The notes under the pieces are model-generated. The model did not search any database and was not told the origin of the DNA. It was given only the letters and a program-made list of their open reading frames with translations. The translations under genes were made by a program, and so were the position numbers. From Candidatus Binatus sp. (GTDB lineage Bacteria > Desulfobacterota > Binatia > Binatales > Binataceae), in contig NZ_JAUSKL010000067.1 in NCBI RefSeq assembly GCF_030646925.1, forward strand, positions 1 to 64,000: DNA of 64,000 nucleotides, in the 5' to 3' direction. Below, piece after piece: positions 8,534-17,523 of the stretch (position 1 is its first letter; each line of letters starts with the position of its first letter).

Positions 8534-10093
8534 TTAACCCGAGTGCAGGTCGGCGCTGTCGCTGCTGGCGACGGCCGGGCGTCCGCGTTCATAAACGACT
8601 TTGCCGGCGACGATCGTGATATCGACGCTGATGTTCATCAGATCGGCCGGCGGCAGCGCGAGCGGATCGCGCGGCAGGACAATCAGGTCGGCAAGATAGT
8701 CGGGTTCGATCGCGCCGGTGTCGAGTCCAGCGAGGCGCGCGGCTTCGGTGGTGAAAAGCGCGAACGCGTCGATCGGAGCAAGCGCTTCCGCGACGCCCAT
8801 CTCGGCGCCATCGACGGTCGTGCGCGAGATTGCCGCGGCGATCGCCGCGAAGGGGCGCGCAGGCGTGACTGGCGCGTCGGTCGCGCCGGCCAGCTTGATA
8901 CCGGCGTCTTTCAGGCTCCGCGCGCGATAGAGATACGGAATCAGGCCCGGCTCCTCGGCGTACTTAGGCCCGCGAAAATGGATGAAGCCGGGATTGGTCA
9001 CGACCCACGCGTCGAGCGCCGCGAGCCGATCCACATAGTCAGGCGGGATCATTCCGCCGTGCTCGATGCGCAGATTCGGCATCGCGCGATCGCCGGGAAT
9101 CTGCGGGCGGGCCAGTTCGAGCGCGGCAAGCGTTTCTTCGAGTTCCTCGACTTCGGTGACGTGAAATGCGCAATCGAGGCCGCGCGTGAGCGCGAGGCGC
9201 ACTGGCCGCGACAGGCCGGCGCGATCGTAAGGATAGCCCGGCATGAACTTCACGCCAGCGAGCGCGATTCCCGCCGCGTGCGCGACCTTAGCGCAGTGAT
9301 CGATTGAATCGAGATGCTGCGCGCCGGCCATCACGCCGACGCGCTGCGTGATCGCATTCGCCTGCACGAGCTTGGCGAAGAGTTCGAACTCCGCCGAGCC
9401 GTTGCGCGTGGTCGCGTCGGTGAAAGTGGTCACGCCGGCGGCCGAGAGTTCGCGGCTCATCACGCGCGCGCGCGATTCGAGTTCGGAACGCGTCACGAGC
9501 GGCAGATGCTGCGTCACCCAGGTTTCCATCCCGACCACGAGGCCGGTCAGTTTGCCGGCGCCGTCGCGGAATAGCTGCGCGCCCTCGGGCGGCGCGAAAT
9601 TCGGCGCTTCCAGACCGAGCAGATTGATCGCGCGGGAGTTGAGCCAGGTCGCATGCAACGTCTGATGGCGCAACCGGAGCGGATTTTTCGGCAGTGCCTG
9701 GTCGAGCTCGGCGCGCGTCGGTCCGCGCCGCTCGTACATCAGCGCCTCGTCGCAGCCGAACGCGCGGAGCCAGTTGCCGGGAGGAGTCTTGCCCGCCGCG
9801 ACGCGCAAGTCGGCGAGCAAGTCGCCGACACTGCGGCATCGTTGCACGGAGAGTCCAGTCGCCGCGGCGGCCGCTTCGAGGAAGTGGAGATGCGAATCGA
9901 TAAAGCCGGGAGCGACGGCGCGTCCCGCCAGTTTGATCAAATGAGTGCGCGGGCCGACCATCGATTTGAGGTCGGCGAAATTTCCGAGGGCGAGAATCTG
10001 ACCGCCGGAGATCGCGACCGAATCGCTCTCGGGGTGGCCCACGACCACGCCCTCGTGGAGCATCAGGTCGGCTTTCCCGGCTATCGCAGCCAA
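8534..10093 (-). CDS. Amidohydrolase family protein (YtcJ-like)
   Basis: This metal-dependent hydrolase of 519 residues resembles the YtcJ group. It has the beta-sandwich start (LMLHEGVVVGHPES), the metal motif GRAVAPGFIDSHLHFLEA with HxH, a histidine in LRIEHGGMIPP, and the aspartate region LAGATDAPVTPARPF. The C-terminal strand closes with TIVAGKVVYERGR. Substrate unknown. The reading begins with TTG at 10093; the first in-frame ATG, ten codons on, would remove part of the first strand. It is 45 bases from the second desulforedoxin gene. Confidence 0.92.
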   Translation of the reverse strand: MAAIAGKADLMLHEGVVVGHPESDSVAISGGQILALGNFADLKSMVGPRTHLIKLAGRAVAPGFIDSHLHFLEAAAAATGLSVQRCRSVGDLLADLRVAAGKTPPGNWLRAFGCDEALMYERRGPTRAELDQALPKNPLRLRHQTLHATWLNSRAINLLGLEAPNFAPPEGAQLFRDGAGKLTGLVVGMETWVTQHLPLVTRSELESRARVMSRELSAAGVTTFTDATTRNGSAEFELFAKLVQANAITQRVGVMAGAQHLDSIDHCAKVAHAAGIALAGVKFMPGYPYDRAGLSRPVRLALTRGLDCAFHVTEVEELEETLAALELARPQIPGDRAMPNLRIEHGGMIPPDYVDRLAALDAWVVTNPGFIHFRGPKYAEEPGLIPYLYRARSLKDAGIKLAGATDAPVTPARPFAAIAAAISRTTVDGAEMGVAEALAPIDAFALFTTEAARLAGLDTGAIEPDYLADLIVLPRDPLALPPADLMNISVDITIVAGKVVYERGRPAVASSDSADLHSG

Positions 10094-10138
10094 TGTTCGA
10101 TCAGTCCTCGGCGCGCGACGATCGCGCGGACCGGATCG

Positions 10139-10282
10139 TCAATCCGACGACGGCAGCGGTTTGGCTTCCTTGATTCTCATCTCGGCGTCGCAACAATCGA
10201 GCGCTCCCGTTCCCGCCTTGTTGCAGAGCACTTCGGTGCCGCACTTCTCGCACATGTAACGTTTTCCCAGCGTGTTTGCCAT
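10139..10282 (-). CDS. Desulforedoxin-like protein, 47 residues
   Basis: This is a second stand-alone desulforedoxin domain. It starts MANTLGKRYMCEKCGTEVL, has the CC pair in GALDCCDAEMRIKEA, and carries a short tail ending LPSSD. The CxxC plus CC pattern predicts an Fe(Cys)4 site. A strong GAGGAG site lies 8 bases before the ATG. It is about 50% identical to the protein at 5245-5364 over the shared core, so the two are paralogues. It lies between the YgfZ gene and the amidohydrolase, all on the minus strand. Confidence 0.86.
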   Translation of the reverse strand: MANTLGKRYMCEKCGTEVLCNKAGTGALDCCDAEMRIKEAKPLPSSD

Positions 10283-10399
10283 TCTGACCGCTCCTCACAT
10301 CCAGGCGCGAACGCCTGCTTGAATATCTAAAGTATCGGTTGAACTCGGTTAAATAACGATTCCCGCGCTCGCGAACATTATCTAGCGAAAACATTTCGA

Positions 10400-11416
10400 T
10401 CATGCGAACGGCAAATCACTCACCGTCGCGCCACCGCTGTCCGCGATCGAAACGCGAGTGCCCGGCGTCCATGCGCTATGATGCAAAATCGCGAGCGCAA
10501 TCGCGCCGAACCGCGGCGACCATGCGACGCTGCTCAAGCGGCCGACTTCTTTTCCCTGCAAACTCACGACGGCGCCGCGCTCGGCGATGCTCTCCAATCC
10601 AAGTCCCCGCAGGCGTTTTTTCAAAGCGCCGCGCGCGGTTGCGCGCTCGATTGTCTCCTGCCCGACGTAGCATCCCTTGTTGAACGAGATCGCGCGATTA
10701 AGCCGCGCCTCGAGTGCGATCGTCTTGTCGGTTGTATCGACGCCGATTCGCGCGATTCCGTTTTCGACGCGGATTATTTCAGTGACTGTGGCGTCGATCA
10801 GTCGGACGGCGGGCATTTGATCGATCATGCTCGCGACGATCGATGCGGCGGTGGCGCTTGGCACGATCACGCTGAATGCCGGCGCGCCGTAACGCGGCAT
10901 CCTGCCGACGATCATCTCGATCGTCTCCGATGTCTTGGCGGACGTTTTGCCGTTGTGCGACCAAATCTTCTCGAGCGACAACGCCTCGCCTGCGACGAGC
11001 TGCACGGCCGCGGCTGCCTTCGGACCCTCGACATCGATTATCGAAAGTTCAAGTTCATCTTCAAATTCCACGTCGTCGGCAACCAGCAGACGCTCGAGAT
11101 GCGCGCGGGCGCGACTCCACGCTTCAGCCTCGATATCGAGCAGCAACGCGTCGTCCGTCACCCAGATGAAAAGGTCCGCGATCACGTGCGCATGCTCGGT
11201 GAGAATCAGCGCCGGCAGGATCGCGCCGGGCGCGGCGCCTTTGACGTCCGCACTGCACATCCCATGGAAGAAAGTCACGCGATCGTCACCGATCACCCGC
11301 ACGATTTTTCTCTCGCCGAAAATTCGCACGCCCGCGCCGCCGACAACTGCCGCGTAGTCGGCCTCGAGCCCGCTGGCCGCGCCGTTCGCACTATCTTTCG
11401 ATTCCACGCTGTTCAC
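10400..11416 (-). CDS. ygfZ: Folate-binding protein YgfZ (GcvT-like)
   Basis: YgfZ/IBA57-type proteins bind tetrahydrofolate and help build or repair certain 4Fe-4S enzymes. The diagnostic motif is NKGCYVGQETIERATARGA, with the conserved cysteine. The N-terminal half carries the GcvT-like fold (RVTFFHGMCSADVKG). At 338 residues it has the usual length. It starts divergently from the small membrane-protein gene at 11517. Confidence 0.9.
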   Translation of the reverse strand: MNSVESKDSANGAASGLEADYAAVVGGAGVRIFGERKIVRVIGDDRVTFFHGMCSADVKGAAPGAILPALILTEHAHVIADLFIWVTDDALLLDIEAEAWSRARAHLERLLVADDVEFEDELELSIIDVEGPKAAAAVQLVAGEALSLEKIWSHNGKTSAKTSETIEMIVGRMPRYGAPAFSVIVPSATAASIVASMIDQMPAVRLIDATVTEIIRVENGIARIGVDTTDKTIALEARLNRAISFNKGCYVGQETIERATARGALKKRLRGLGLESIAERGAVVSLQGKEVGRLSSVAWSPRFGAIALAILHHSAWTPGTRVSIADSGGATVSDLPFA

Positions 11417-11516
11417 GATCCTTAGAGCTTATCCGATATGGGAATCGACCGCTATTTAGGCGGTTCTTTTATGCGCGGTCATCTGAATATAATCCGAACC
11501 AACACGGAGGGAAAAA

Positions 11517-11657
11517 ATGATGGGCGCATTCATTCTTGGTCTGATCATCGGCGCCGGCGGCGCTCTGATTTTGCTAATCTACGACGAAGGTGAAGTGTTC
11601 CTTAAACTTTCGCGGCGAATCAAGGCGTCGGTCGAGCGCTATCGCCAATCGTCGTAG
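11517..11657 (+). CDS. Small single-span membrane protein, 46 residues
   Basis: A very strong ribosome site (GGAGGG at 11506-11511) stands 5 bases before ATGATG. The product opens MMGAFILGLIIGAGGALILL, one glycine-zipper-like membrane span, and has a short basic amphipathic tail (SRRIKASVERYRQSS). The layout resembles YtxH-type small proteins, but that is only a resemblance. A short hairpin with a T-run (11448-11468) lies in its leader. Function unknown; it is 15 bases from the next gene and probably co-transcribed with it. Confidence 0.65.
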   Translation: MMGAFILGLIIGAGGALILLIYDEGEVFLKLSRRIKASVERYRQSS

Positions 11658-11672
11658 GACGCGCGAACTCGA

Positions 11673-13166
11673 GTGAGAATCACGGGGGAAAATCTGCGCC
11701 GCGGAGCGCGAATCATTACTGCATTGTCGCGCTGCTGCGCGATTCTCGGGTTACTGCTGCTCGCGACCCCCCCCGTGTCGAGCGCCGACGACATGCAAGC
11801 GACCGCCTCGCAGTTGAGCGACAATGCGTTTCGCCTGCTGAATTCGATCAACACCGGAGCGGGCAAGGCAGGACCGATTCTCGCTCCCGTCGCGAGCTTG
11901 GCGGGCGACGCGCAAACGCTTTCGGCGGCGTTGACGGCCAACGACCGCGACGAGGCGAGCCGCGCGATGACTTCGATCCTGAGCGATCGCGCGCAAATCA
12001 ATTCGCTCACGGCCAGCGGTTCGAACGGTATGAATCTCGCCGAATGGAATGCGCTGAAATCGCAAATCAGCGAGCTTGAAAAAAATATTCCGGCGGCCAA
12101 GGTTGCGCCCGCGTCGGTGACCAGCCGGGCCGCGACGCTGTCATCAATCGCACCGCCGTCGGCCGAGAGGCTTCCCGCAGCGCCGAAGATCCAGATCGCG
12201 TCGCGGGTTTTCAAAGAAGGGGCGGTGCGCGTGAAAGGATTTCTGCAAGGCACCGATCTCAAATCGGCGGGCATCTACGACGGCGAGCAGAAGAGCAGGG
12301 ATATCGACGTCGCGAGTACGCGCGGCGAGCAGCGGGTAAATTTCGATTTTACGATCAGGAGTCCGTCGCCCGCCGAATCGATTCGGGTGTCTGATTCCTA
12401 TGGCCGCGAGGCGCATGCGACGGTCGCGCCGGACGCCTCGATGGCGGCGGCGACGCATGGGCGCGAGGAGTTGATCGAAGTCGAGCCGGGCGCCGGCAGC
12501 GGCGGCAGGACGATCGAGGGACCGATCGCGTCGAGCGGTCCCGCACCGCGCAACAACACCGCGGAGATTCCGCGCCCGGGCGACGCGGATTCGCCGTCGC
12601 GGCGGCGGATGGGCGCCGGTCCTTCGCTCGGCGGACTTACCGACGTGCAGATCAACGTGATCGACGCGGAAGAGGTGATGGGCGCGCCGGGCAACGTCGA
12701 AGTGGTCGGACAGATCGCGGGGCGCGGCGTGAAGCGCGCGGGCGTCTATGTGAACGGACGCCTCGCGAAAGCGATCCCGCTGAGCGCGGGCGGCTTCAGC
12801 GGCTTCGACGTCACCTTCCCGATGCCGCCGCGCAGCGATGCGAAAATCCGCGCGTATGGCAATGGCGCCGATTTCGTCGAGGCGTCGATCGACACGACCG
12901 GCAACAGCGAGGGCGGGTTGAATACGTACAACAACACGCCGATGTACGCGCCGCCCGGATATCCCGCCTATCCCGGCGCACCGTACGGACGCCCGAATCC
13001 GTATGCCTATGGCTCGAATCCCTATGCCTACGGCGCGAATCCGTACGCGCCGAATCCGTACCCCAACGGCTACGGCCCGCCGCCTCCATACGGAGCGCCG
13101 CCGGGATACGGATATCCGCCGCAGCCCGCGCCGAAGACGCCGTGGTGGAGCAAGATTCTGCATTGA
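11673..13166 (+). CDS. Secreted protein with Pro/Tyr/Gly-rich tail, function unknown
   Basis: This 497-residue protein begins with GTG and has a signal peptide (AILGLLLLATPPVSSADD). Two similar beta-type segments appear in the middle (LKSAGIYDGEQ and VKRAGVYVNGRLAKAIPL, each followed by a FDFTI/FDVTF strand), suggesting a duplicated domain. The last 90 residues are a low-complexity tail built on NPYAYG and PPPYGAPPGYG units. An envelope or extracellular location is inferred. No known family was recognised. Confidence 0.75.
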   Translation: MRITGENLRRGARIITALSRCCAILGLLLLATPPVSSADDMQATASQLSDNAFRLLNSINTGAGKAGPILAPVASLAGDAQTLSAALTANDRDEASRAMTSILSDRAQINSLTASGSNGMNLAEWNALKSQISELEKNIPAAKVAPASVTSRAATLSSIAPPSAERLPAAPKIQIASRVFKEGAVRVKGFLQGTDLKSAGIYDGEQKSRDIDVASTRGEQRVNFDFTIRSPSPAESIRVSDSYGREAHATVAPDASMAAATHGREELIEVEPGAGSGGRTIEGPIASSGPAPRNNTAEIPRPGDADSPSRRRMGAGPSLGGLTDVQINVIDAEEVMGAPGNVEVVGQIAGRGVKRAGVYVNGRLAKAIPLSAGGFSGFDVTFPMPPRSDAKIRAYGNGADFVEASIDTTGNSEGGLNTYNNTPMYAPPGYPAYPGAPYGRPNPYAYGSNPYAYGANPYAPNPYPNGYGPPPPYGAPPGYGYPPQPAPKTPWWSKILH

Positions 13167-13257
13167 AGGACTGGCTTGCGCCGCAGCTAACTTGCCGCCC
13201 CCAGCGGCGCTACTGTAGTATGGATTACTTAATTTATGCTTCGAGAGTGCCCCTAAT

Positions 13258-13821
13258 ATGCTTATCCAAGCGACGCAACTGCGCGCCGGAATGATCGTCG
13301 AGTACAACAAGGATCTGTATCGCGTGATGATGATCACGCACATCACGCCGGGCAACTGGCGCGGGATGGTGCAGACCAAGTTGCGCAATATCAAGTCCGG
13401 CTCGCAAACTGAAAATCGGTTCCGCTCGGAAGATCGCGTCGAGCGCGTCATCCTGAATCAGCACAAGATGCAGTTCCTCTATCAGGACGGCGACGATTTT
13501 CATTTCATGAACACCGAGAACTACGAGCAGATCACGATTCCGAAGGAACTGATCGAAGACGTCGTCGGTTTTCTCACGCCGAACCTCGAAGTCGAAGTCG
13601 AGTTCTATGAAACGACGCCGCTCAACGTGACGCTGCCGAAAACCGTCGCGCTGAAAGTCGTGCAGGCGGACCCCGGAATGAAAACCGCGGCGGTGAACAA
13701 TACGCTCAAGGCGGCGACGCTCGAAACCGGGATGGTGATCCAGGTGCCGCATTTCGTGGCCGAAGGCGACACCATCACGATCAACACCGAGACGCACGAG
13801 TATCTGTCGCGCTCGAAGTAA
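13258..13821 (+). CDS. efp: Elongation factor P with PGNWRG loop
   Basis: EF-P relieves ribosomes stalled at proline runs. Domain I starts TQLRAGMIVEYNKDLYRV, and the C-terminal OB domain ends VAEGDTITINTETHEYLSR. The length, 187 residues, is standard. The loop that reaches the peptidyl-transferase centre reads ITPGNWRGMVQTKLRN. The position of the modified lysine (E. coli Lys34) is Asn33, followed by Trp34-Arg35. Neither lysine (EpmA/YmfI-type modification) nor the EarP-type arginine context is present. No modification gene is visible nearby. Confidence 0.96.
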   Translation: MLIQATQLRAGMIVEYNKDLYRVMMITHITPGNWRGMVQTKLRNIKSGSQTENRFRSEDRVERVILNQHKMQFLYQDGDDFHFMNTENYEQITIPKELIEDVVGFLTPNLEVEVEFYETTPLNVTLPKTVALKVVQADPGMKTAAVNNTLKAATLETGMVIQVPHFVAEGDTITINTETHEYLSRSK

Positions 13822-13878
13822 CGGTTCGATCGCGGAACCGCGCGACGATTAGCCAGGCGGCCGGACCCGCGCACAAAA

Positions 13879-15039
13879 ATGAGAAGCGTCGAACGTGCGC
13901 ATCAGATGCGCCGCAGTCCCGCGCGTCCGCGCGATCGCGCCGCGCCGCATCCGCTGCGGTTCGGACCGAATCTATACATCGCGCATACGCAGCCGGGATT
14001 CGAAACGATCGCGGCTGACGAGATCGAATCGCGAATCCGCGGCGCTCGCGAAATCACGCGGCGCGCAGTGCCCGATCGCGCCGGCATGTCGATCTTCTTT
14101 GCGCCCGCGCCGCAACCGATCGCGAGCCTTCGCACCGCGGAGGATATTTTTGCGCTCGCGGGCTATCGCGCCGGACTCGCGCCGGAGACCAGTTCGCTCG
14201 AAAAAATTCGCGGCGCGGCGCGCGACGCTCCCTTCGTCGAGGCCGGCGTGCAGTGGCGCGTCCATTTTTCACCCGGCAGCCGCGCGGGCCGGAGACTCAG
14301 ATTTCGCGTCGTCGCGCGCATGGCGGGTGAGCATGAATTTCGCCGCGTCGATTTTCAGCGCGTGGTCGAGCGCGGAATCCTCGAGCGGCGCGATCACACG
14401 TGGCGTCTCGACGAAGCCGACGCCGACGTCGAGTTCTGGGCGACGATGATCGACACAGAATTTTTCATCACGGTGCGGCTCAGCGACGACCGGATGCGCC
14501 ATCGCGACTACAAAACGGCGCATCGGCCCGCGTCGCTGCGTCCTGCGACGGCCGCCGCGCTCGCATGGCTCTCGTCGCCGCAGGATGACGACGTGGTGCT
14601 CGATCCATTCTGCGGCGCGGGCACGATTCTGATCGAGCGCGCGCATCTGGGGCGCTATTCGATGCTGCTCGGCAGCGACCGCGATCGCGAAGCACTCGCC
14701 GCGGCCGAGGCGAATGTCGGCAATCGCTACCAGCCGATCAAACTCGAAAATTGGGACGCCGCCGCGATACCGCTCGAGGCGGGCAGTGTGGATGCGATCG
14801 TCACCAACCTGCCGTGGGGCATCAGGTACGGCACGCACGGCGAGAATCGCAAGCTGTATCCGCGATGGTTCGCGGAGTTCGGCCGGGTGCTGAAAAGCGG
14901 CGGCCGGATGGTGCTGCTAACCGCCGAATGGCGGCTGATGCGCGATCTCGAGCGTGCTCGAAAAATCGCACCGGAAAAAACGTATCGCGTTTCGATCCTC
15001 GGCACGCCCGCGGCGATCTACGTTTGCAAGAAAATCTGA
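13879..15039 (+). CDS. THUMP-domain RNA methyltransferase (RlmKL/Trm14-like)
   Basis: This 386-residue protein resembles THUMP-type SAM-dependent RNA methyltransferases. The N-terminal third (YIAHTQPGFETIAADEIESR) fits the NFLD/THUMP region. The C-terminal Rossmann domain has motif I VLDPFCGAGTILIERAHL, the acidic loop GSDRDREALAAAEAN and motif IV VTNLPWGIRYG. The NLPW form resembles the NPPY/NLPY motif of guanine-N2 or N6 methyltransferases. The RNA target cannot be assigned. The arginine-rich first 25 residues may mean the true start is one of the later codons. Confidence 0.85.
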   Translation: MRSVERAHQMRRSPARPRDRAAPHPLRFGPNLYIAHTQPGFETIAADEIESRIRGAREITRRAVPDRAGMSIFFAPAPQPIASLRTAEDIFALAGYRAGLAPETSSLEKIRGAARDAPFVEAGVQWRVHFSPGSRAGRRLRFRVVARMAGEHEFRRVDFQRVVERGILERRDHTWRLDEADADVEFWATMIDTEFFITVRLSDDRMRHRDYKTAHRPASLRPATAAALAWLSSPQDDDVVLDPFCGAGTILIERAHLGRYSMLLGSDRDREALAAAEANVGNRYQPIKLENWDAAAIPLEAGSVDAIVTNLPWGIRYGTHGENRKLYPRWFAEFGRVLKSGGRMVLLTAEWRLMRDLERARKIAPEKTYRVSILGTPAAIYVCKKI

Positions 15040-15080
15040 TCCTTCCGCTCGAGCTTCGAATTGCTCGATCAGATTGCTCG

Positions 15081-16100
15081 TCAGATAGTGCGGCCCACCG
15101 CTTCGGCGAGCGGCTTGAGCGCCTTCATCAAATTGGCGAATCGCGCGGGCTTCAATTGTTGCGGACCGTCGGACAGCGCGCTCTCCGGCTTCGGATGCAC
15201 TTCGATCAGCAAGCCGTCCGCGCCCGCCGCGATCGCCGCCAGCGCCATCGGCGCGACCAGCGAGTAAATGCCGGTGCCGTGACTCGGATCGACGACGACC
15301 GGCAGATGCGACCATTCCTTCAGCAGCGGCACCGCGTTCAAATCCAGCGTGTTGCGCGTCGCCGTTTCGAAAGTGCGGATGCCGCGCTCGCACAGGATGA
15401 CGTTCGGGTTGCCCTCGGACAGGATATACTCCGCGGCCATCATGAATTCTTCGAGCTTGGTGGACATCCCGCGCTTGAGCAGAATCGGCTTGTTGGTTCT
15501 GCCGAGCCGCCGCAGCAGCGAGAAATTCTGCGCGTTGCGGGCGCCGACCTGCAGCACGTCGGCATGCTCAACGACCAGATCGATGTCGTGCGGATCCATG
15601 ATCTCGGTAACGACCGGTAATCCGACGCGGCGGCCCGCCTTCTCCAGCAGCACGAGGCCCTCGCCTTCCATGCCCTGGAACGAGTACGGCGAGGTGCGCG
15701 GCTTGAACGCGCCGCCACGGAGCATGTGAGCACCCGCAGCTTTGACCGCGTCGGCGGCGGCTTCGATCTGCGCCTCGCTCTCGATCGCGCACGGACCCGC
15801 GATCACCGCGAGTCGTTTGCCGCCGATCTCGGCGTTGCCAATCCTGATCGTCGAGCCCTCGGGCCTGACCTCGCGCGAGGCGAGCTTGAATGACTTGACG
15901 ACCGGCATCACGCGCTCGACGCCTGCCACCGATTCGAGGTGCGTCAGTTGATGCTTTGCGCCGCGCTCATCGCCGACGCACGCGACGACCGAGCGCTCGA
16001 TGCCGCTGATTACGTGCGCCTTGTAGTCGAGGTCCTCGACCATCCGGACGACGGCCTGGATTTCTTCCTCGGTGGCGTGAGCCTTCATTACGACAATCAA
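15081..16100 (-). CDS. aroF: 3-deoxy-7-phosphoheptulonate synthase (DAHP synthase)
   Basis: This enzyme condenses PEP with erythrose-4-phosphate, the first step of aromatic amino acid synthesis. The N-terminal ferredoxin-like regulatory domain (MIVVMKAHATEEEIQAVVRM) is followed by the catalytic barrel, with IAGPCAIESEAQ, RGGAFKPRTSPYSFQG, LKRGMSTKLEE, CERGIRTFE and DPSHGTGIYSLV. It is the class I-beta type, as in Thermotoga. The start is TTG at 16100, with GAGGGAG nine bases upstream. No other aromatic gene is adjacent. Confidence 0.95.
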   Translation of the reverse strand: MIVVMKAHATEEEIQAVVRMVEDLDYKAHVISGIERSVVACVGDERGAKHQLTHLESVAGVERVMPVVKSFKLASREVRPEGSTIRIGNAEIGGKRLAVIAGPCAIESEAQIEAAADAVKAAGAHMLRGGAFKPRTSPYSFQGMEGEGLVLLEKAGRRVGLPVVTEIMDPHDIDLVVEHADVLQVGARNAQNFSLLRRLGRTNKPILLKRGMSTKLEEFMMAAEYILSEGNPNVILCERGIRTFETATRNTLDLNAVPLLKEWSHLPVVVDPSHGTGIYSLVAPMALAAIAAGADGLLIEVHPKPESALSDGPQQLKPARFANLMKALKPLAEAVGRTI

Positions 16101-16258
16101 AAGTTGAACTCCCTCGGCCCGATTATTCAGCGAATTAGCGCTTGGATGCCGACCTGCGATAGAATGACTCAGGAAAGTCTAGTAATTCTAACGTTACACC
16201 GGTCTGCGATCGACAGGAGTTGAGCACCGCGCGCGGGCGCGACGCGACGGAGACTAAT

Positions 16259-17014
16259 TTGCCAGGCAAACCGCAACGGCCGCTTCGGATTATCCATACG
16301 TCGGACGTGCATCTCGAGACCGATACCTTCGGTTCCGGCGAGCGCGGAGTCCAGTTGCGCGATCGCGTGCGCACTGCGTTCGGCCGCGTGATCGATATCG
16401 CCAATGATCGCAGCGCCGACTTGTTGCTGATTGTCGGCGATCTGTTCGATTCCGCGCGCGTCAGCGAAGAAGGCCTCGCGTTTGCGCTCGGCACGATCGG
16501 GCGCGCGCAGATGCCGGTGGTGATGATCCCCGGCAATCACGACGCGCACGACGAGCGCTCGATTTACGCTGGCTTGGCGCCGAACGCACTGCCTGAGAAT
16601 CTGCATCTGATTCTCGAACCCGAAGGCAAGGTGCTCGATTTCGATCATCTGGCGACTCGCGTATGGGGTCGCGCGCTGGTCGAGCATTCGCCCGACTATC
16701 GGCCGCTGCACGGCGTTCCCGAGCGGGAGGACGGGCTCTGGAATATCGCGCTGGCGCACGGTTTCTTCATGGAAGAAGGCGAGATGGAGCGGTCCTCGCC
16801 GATCACGCCGCAAGATATCGAGCGCAGCCGCTACGATTATATCGCGCTCGGCCACGTGCACATTTTCAACGACGTATCGCAGGGGAACACCCGCGCCTTC
16901 TATTGCGGCACGCCCGCACCGCTTTATTCGAGTGATAATTCCGGCTGGGTGCTATGGGTGAACTGCGTCCCCGGCGAGCCAGTCGCAGTCGAGCGCCTGG
17001 TAGTCGGCGAATAG
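16259..17014 (+). CDS. Metallophosphoesterase, SbcD/Mre11-like
   Basis: This calcineurin-like phosphoesterase of about 251 residues has the dimetal motifs HTSDVHLE, LLIVGDLFDSARV, MIPGNHDAHDE, NIALAHGF and YIALGHVHIF. The order and spacing resemble the nuclease domain of SbcD/Mre11 or YhaO. No SbcC partner follows, so a DNA-end nuclease role is only possible. Two TTG starts are in frame. The one at 16259 is preferred because GGAG lies 6 bases upstream and the fold begins at once (MPGKPQRPLRIIHTSDVHLE). The other, at 16220, has its GGAG too close. Confidence 0.88.
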   Translation: MPGKPQRPLRIIHTSDVHLETDTFGSGERGVQLRDRVRTAFGRVIDIANDRSADLLLIVGDLFDSARVSEEGLAFALGTIGRAQMPVVMIPGNHDAHDERSIYAGLAPNALPENLHLILEPEGKVLDFDHLATRVWGRALVEHSPDYRPLHGVPEREDGLWNIALAHGFFMEEGEMERSSPITPQDIERSRYDYIALGHVHIFNDVSQGNTRAFYCGTPAPLYSSDNSGWVLWVNCVPGEPVAVERLVVGE

Positions 17015-17106
17015 TTTCACCCCGCGCAACTGCTCGCACTGACGATTCGTTCCAGGGTCCGCAACGCGACCCATTTTGAAAGTCGCTTCGCGACTCGCCG
17101 AGACCT

Positions 17107-17523
17107 TCAGCGTCCCGACGCGGCACCGTCGCTTCGCTTGAGTTCAGGATAGATCTCCGAGAGTCGCCGCCACATCAGCTCGAGCGTGTAACTGTCGAAC
17201 GACTCGATAGCGAAGTCGAGCGCGCCCTCGCGAATGAACACTTGCGCATCGTAGGGATGCCGCGACGCATTGACGATCACGATCGAGGTTTCAGGCGATT
17301 CGCGGCGAATCGTCCTGAAGACCGAAACCGTGTCGTAGCCGCCGGTCGATCTAAGACCAACGTCGAGCGTGACTACGTGCGGGCGCGTGGTGCGAAACAG
17401 ATCGATAGCCTGGCGGGCGGTTTCCGTCTCGGCGACGACCTCGCATCCGCCGCATTCGAGATGCTGGCGAATAACGTCCCGGGCGGCTGGCGAGCAGTCT
17501 GCGATCAATACACGTACTGACAT
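17107..17523 (-). CDS. Receiver-domain protein lacking key switch residues
   Basis: This is a single CheY-like receiver domain of 138 residues with no output domain. It opens MSVRVLIADCSPAARDVI, and the phosphoacceptor matches Asp54 in VVTLDVGL. The usual Thr/Ser switch position is Asn85 (IVIVNASRH), and the conserved Lys is Glu107 (DFAIESFD). Phosphorylation-driven switching may therefore be altered or lost. The start at 17523 is chosen because GGAG stands 8 bases upstream; longer readings run into non-coding sequence. No histidine kinase is nearby. Confidence 0.8.
   Translation of the reverse strand: MSVRVLIADCSPAARDVIRQHLECGGCEVVAETETARQAIDLFRTTRPHVVTLDVGLRSTGGYDTVSVFRTIRRESPETSIVIVNASRHPYDAQVFIREGALDFAIESFDSYTLELMWRRLSEIYPELKRSDGAASGR

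Noticed and set aside
11448-11468. Hairpin ACCGC/GCGGT with a T-run as a terminator
   Set aside because: The stem is only 5 base pairs and it lies between two divergent starts, so it is more likely a leader feature or chance.
12960-13130. Tandem NPYAYG-type coding repeats as a CRISPR or DNA repeat array
   Set aside because: Units are short, irregular, in frame and explained by a low-complexity protein tail.
13822-13840. Hairpin CGGTTC/GAACCG after efp as a terminator
   Set aside because: No T-run follows the stem.
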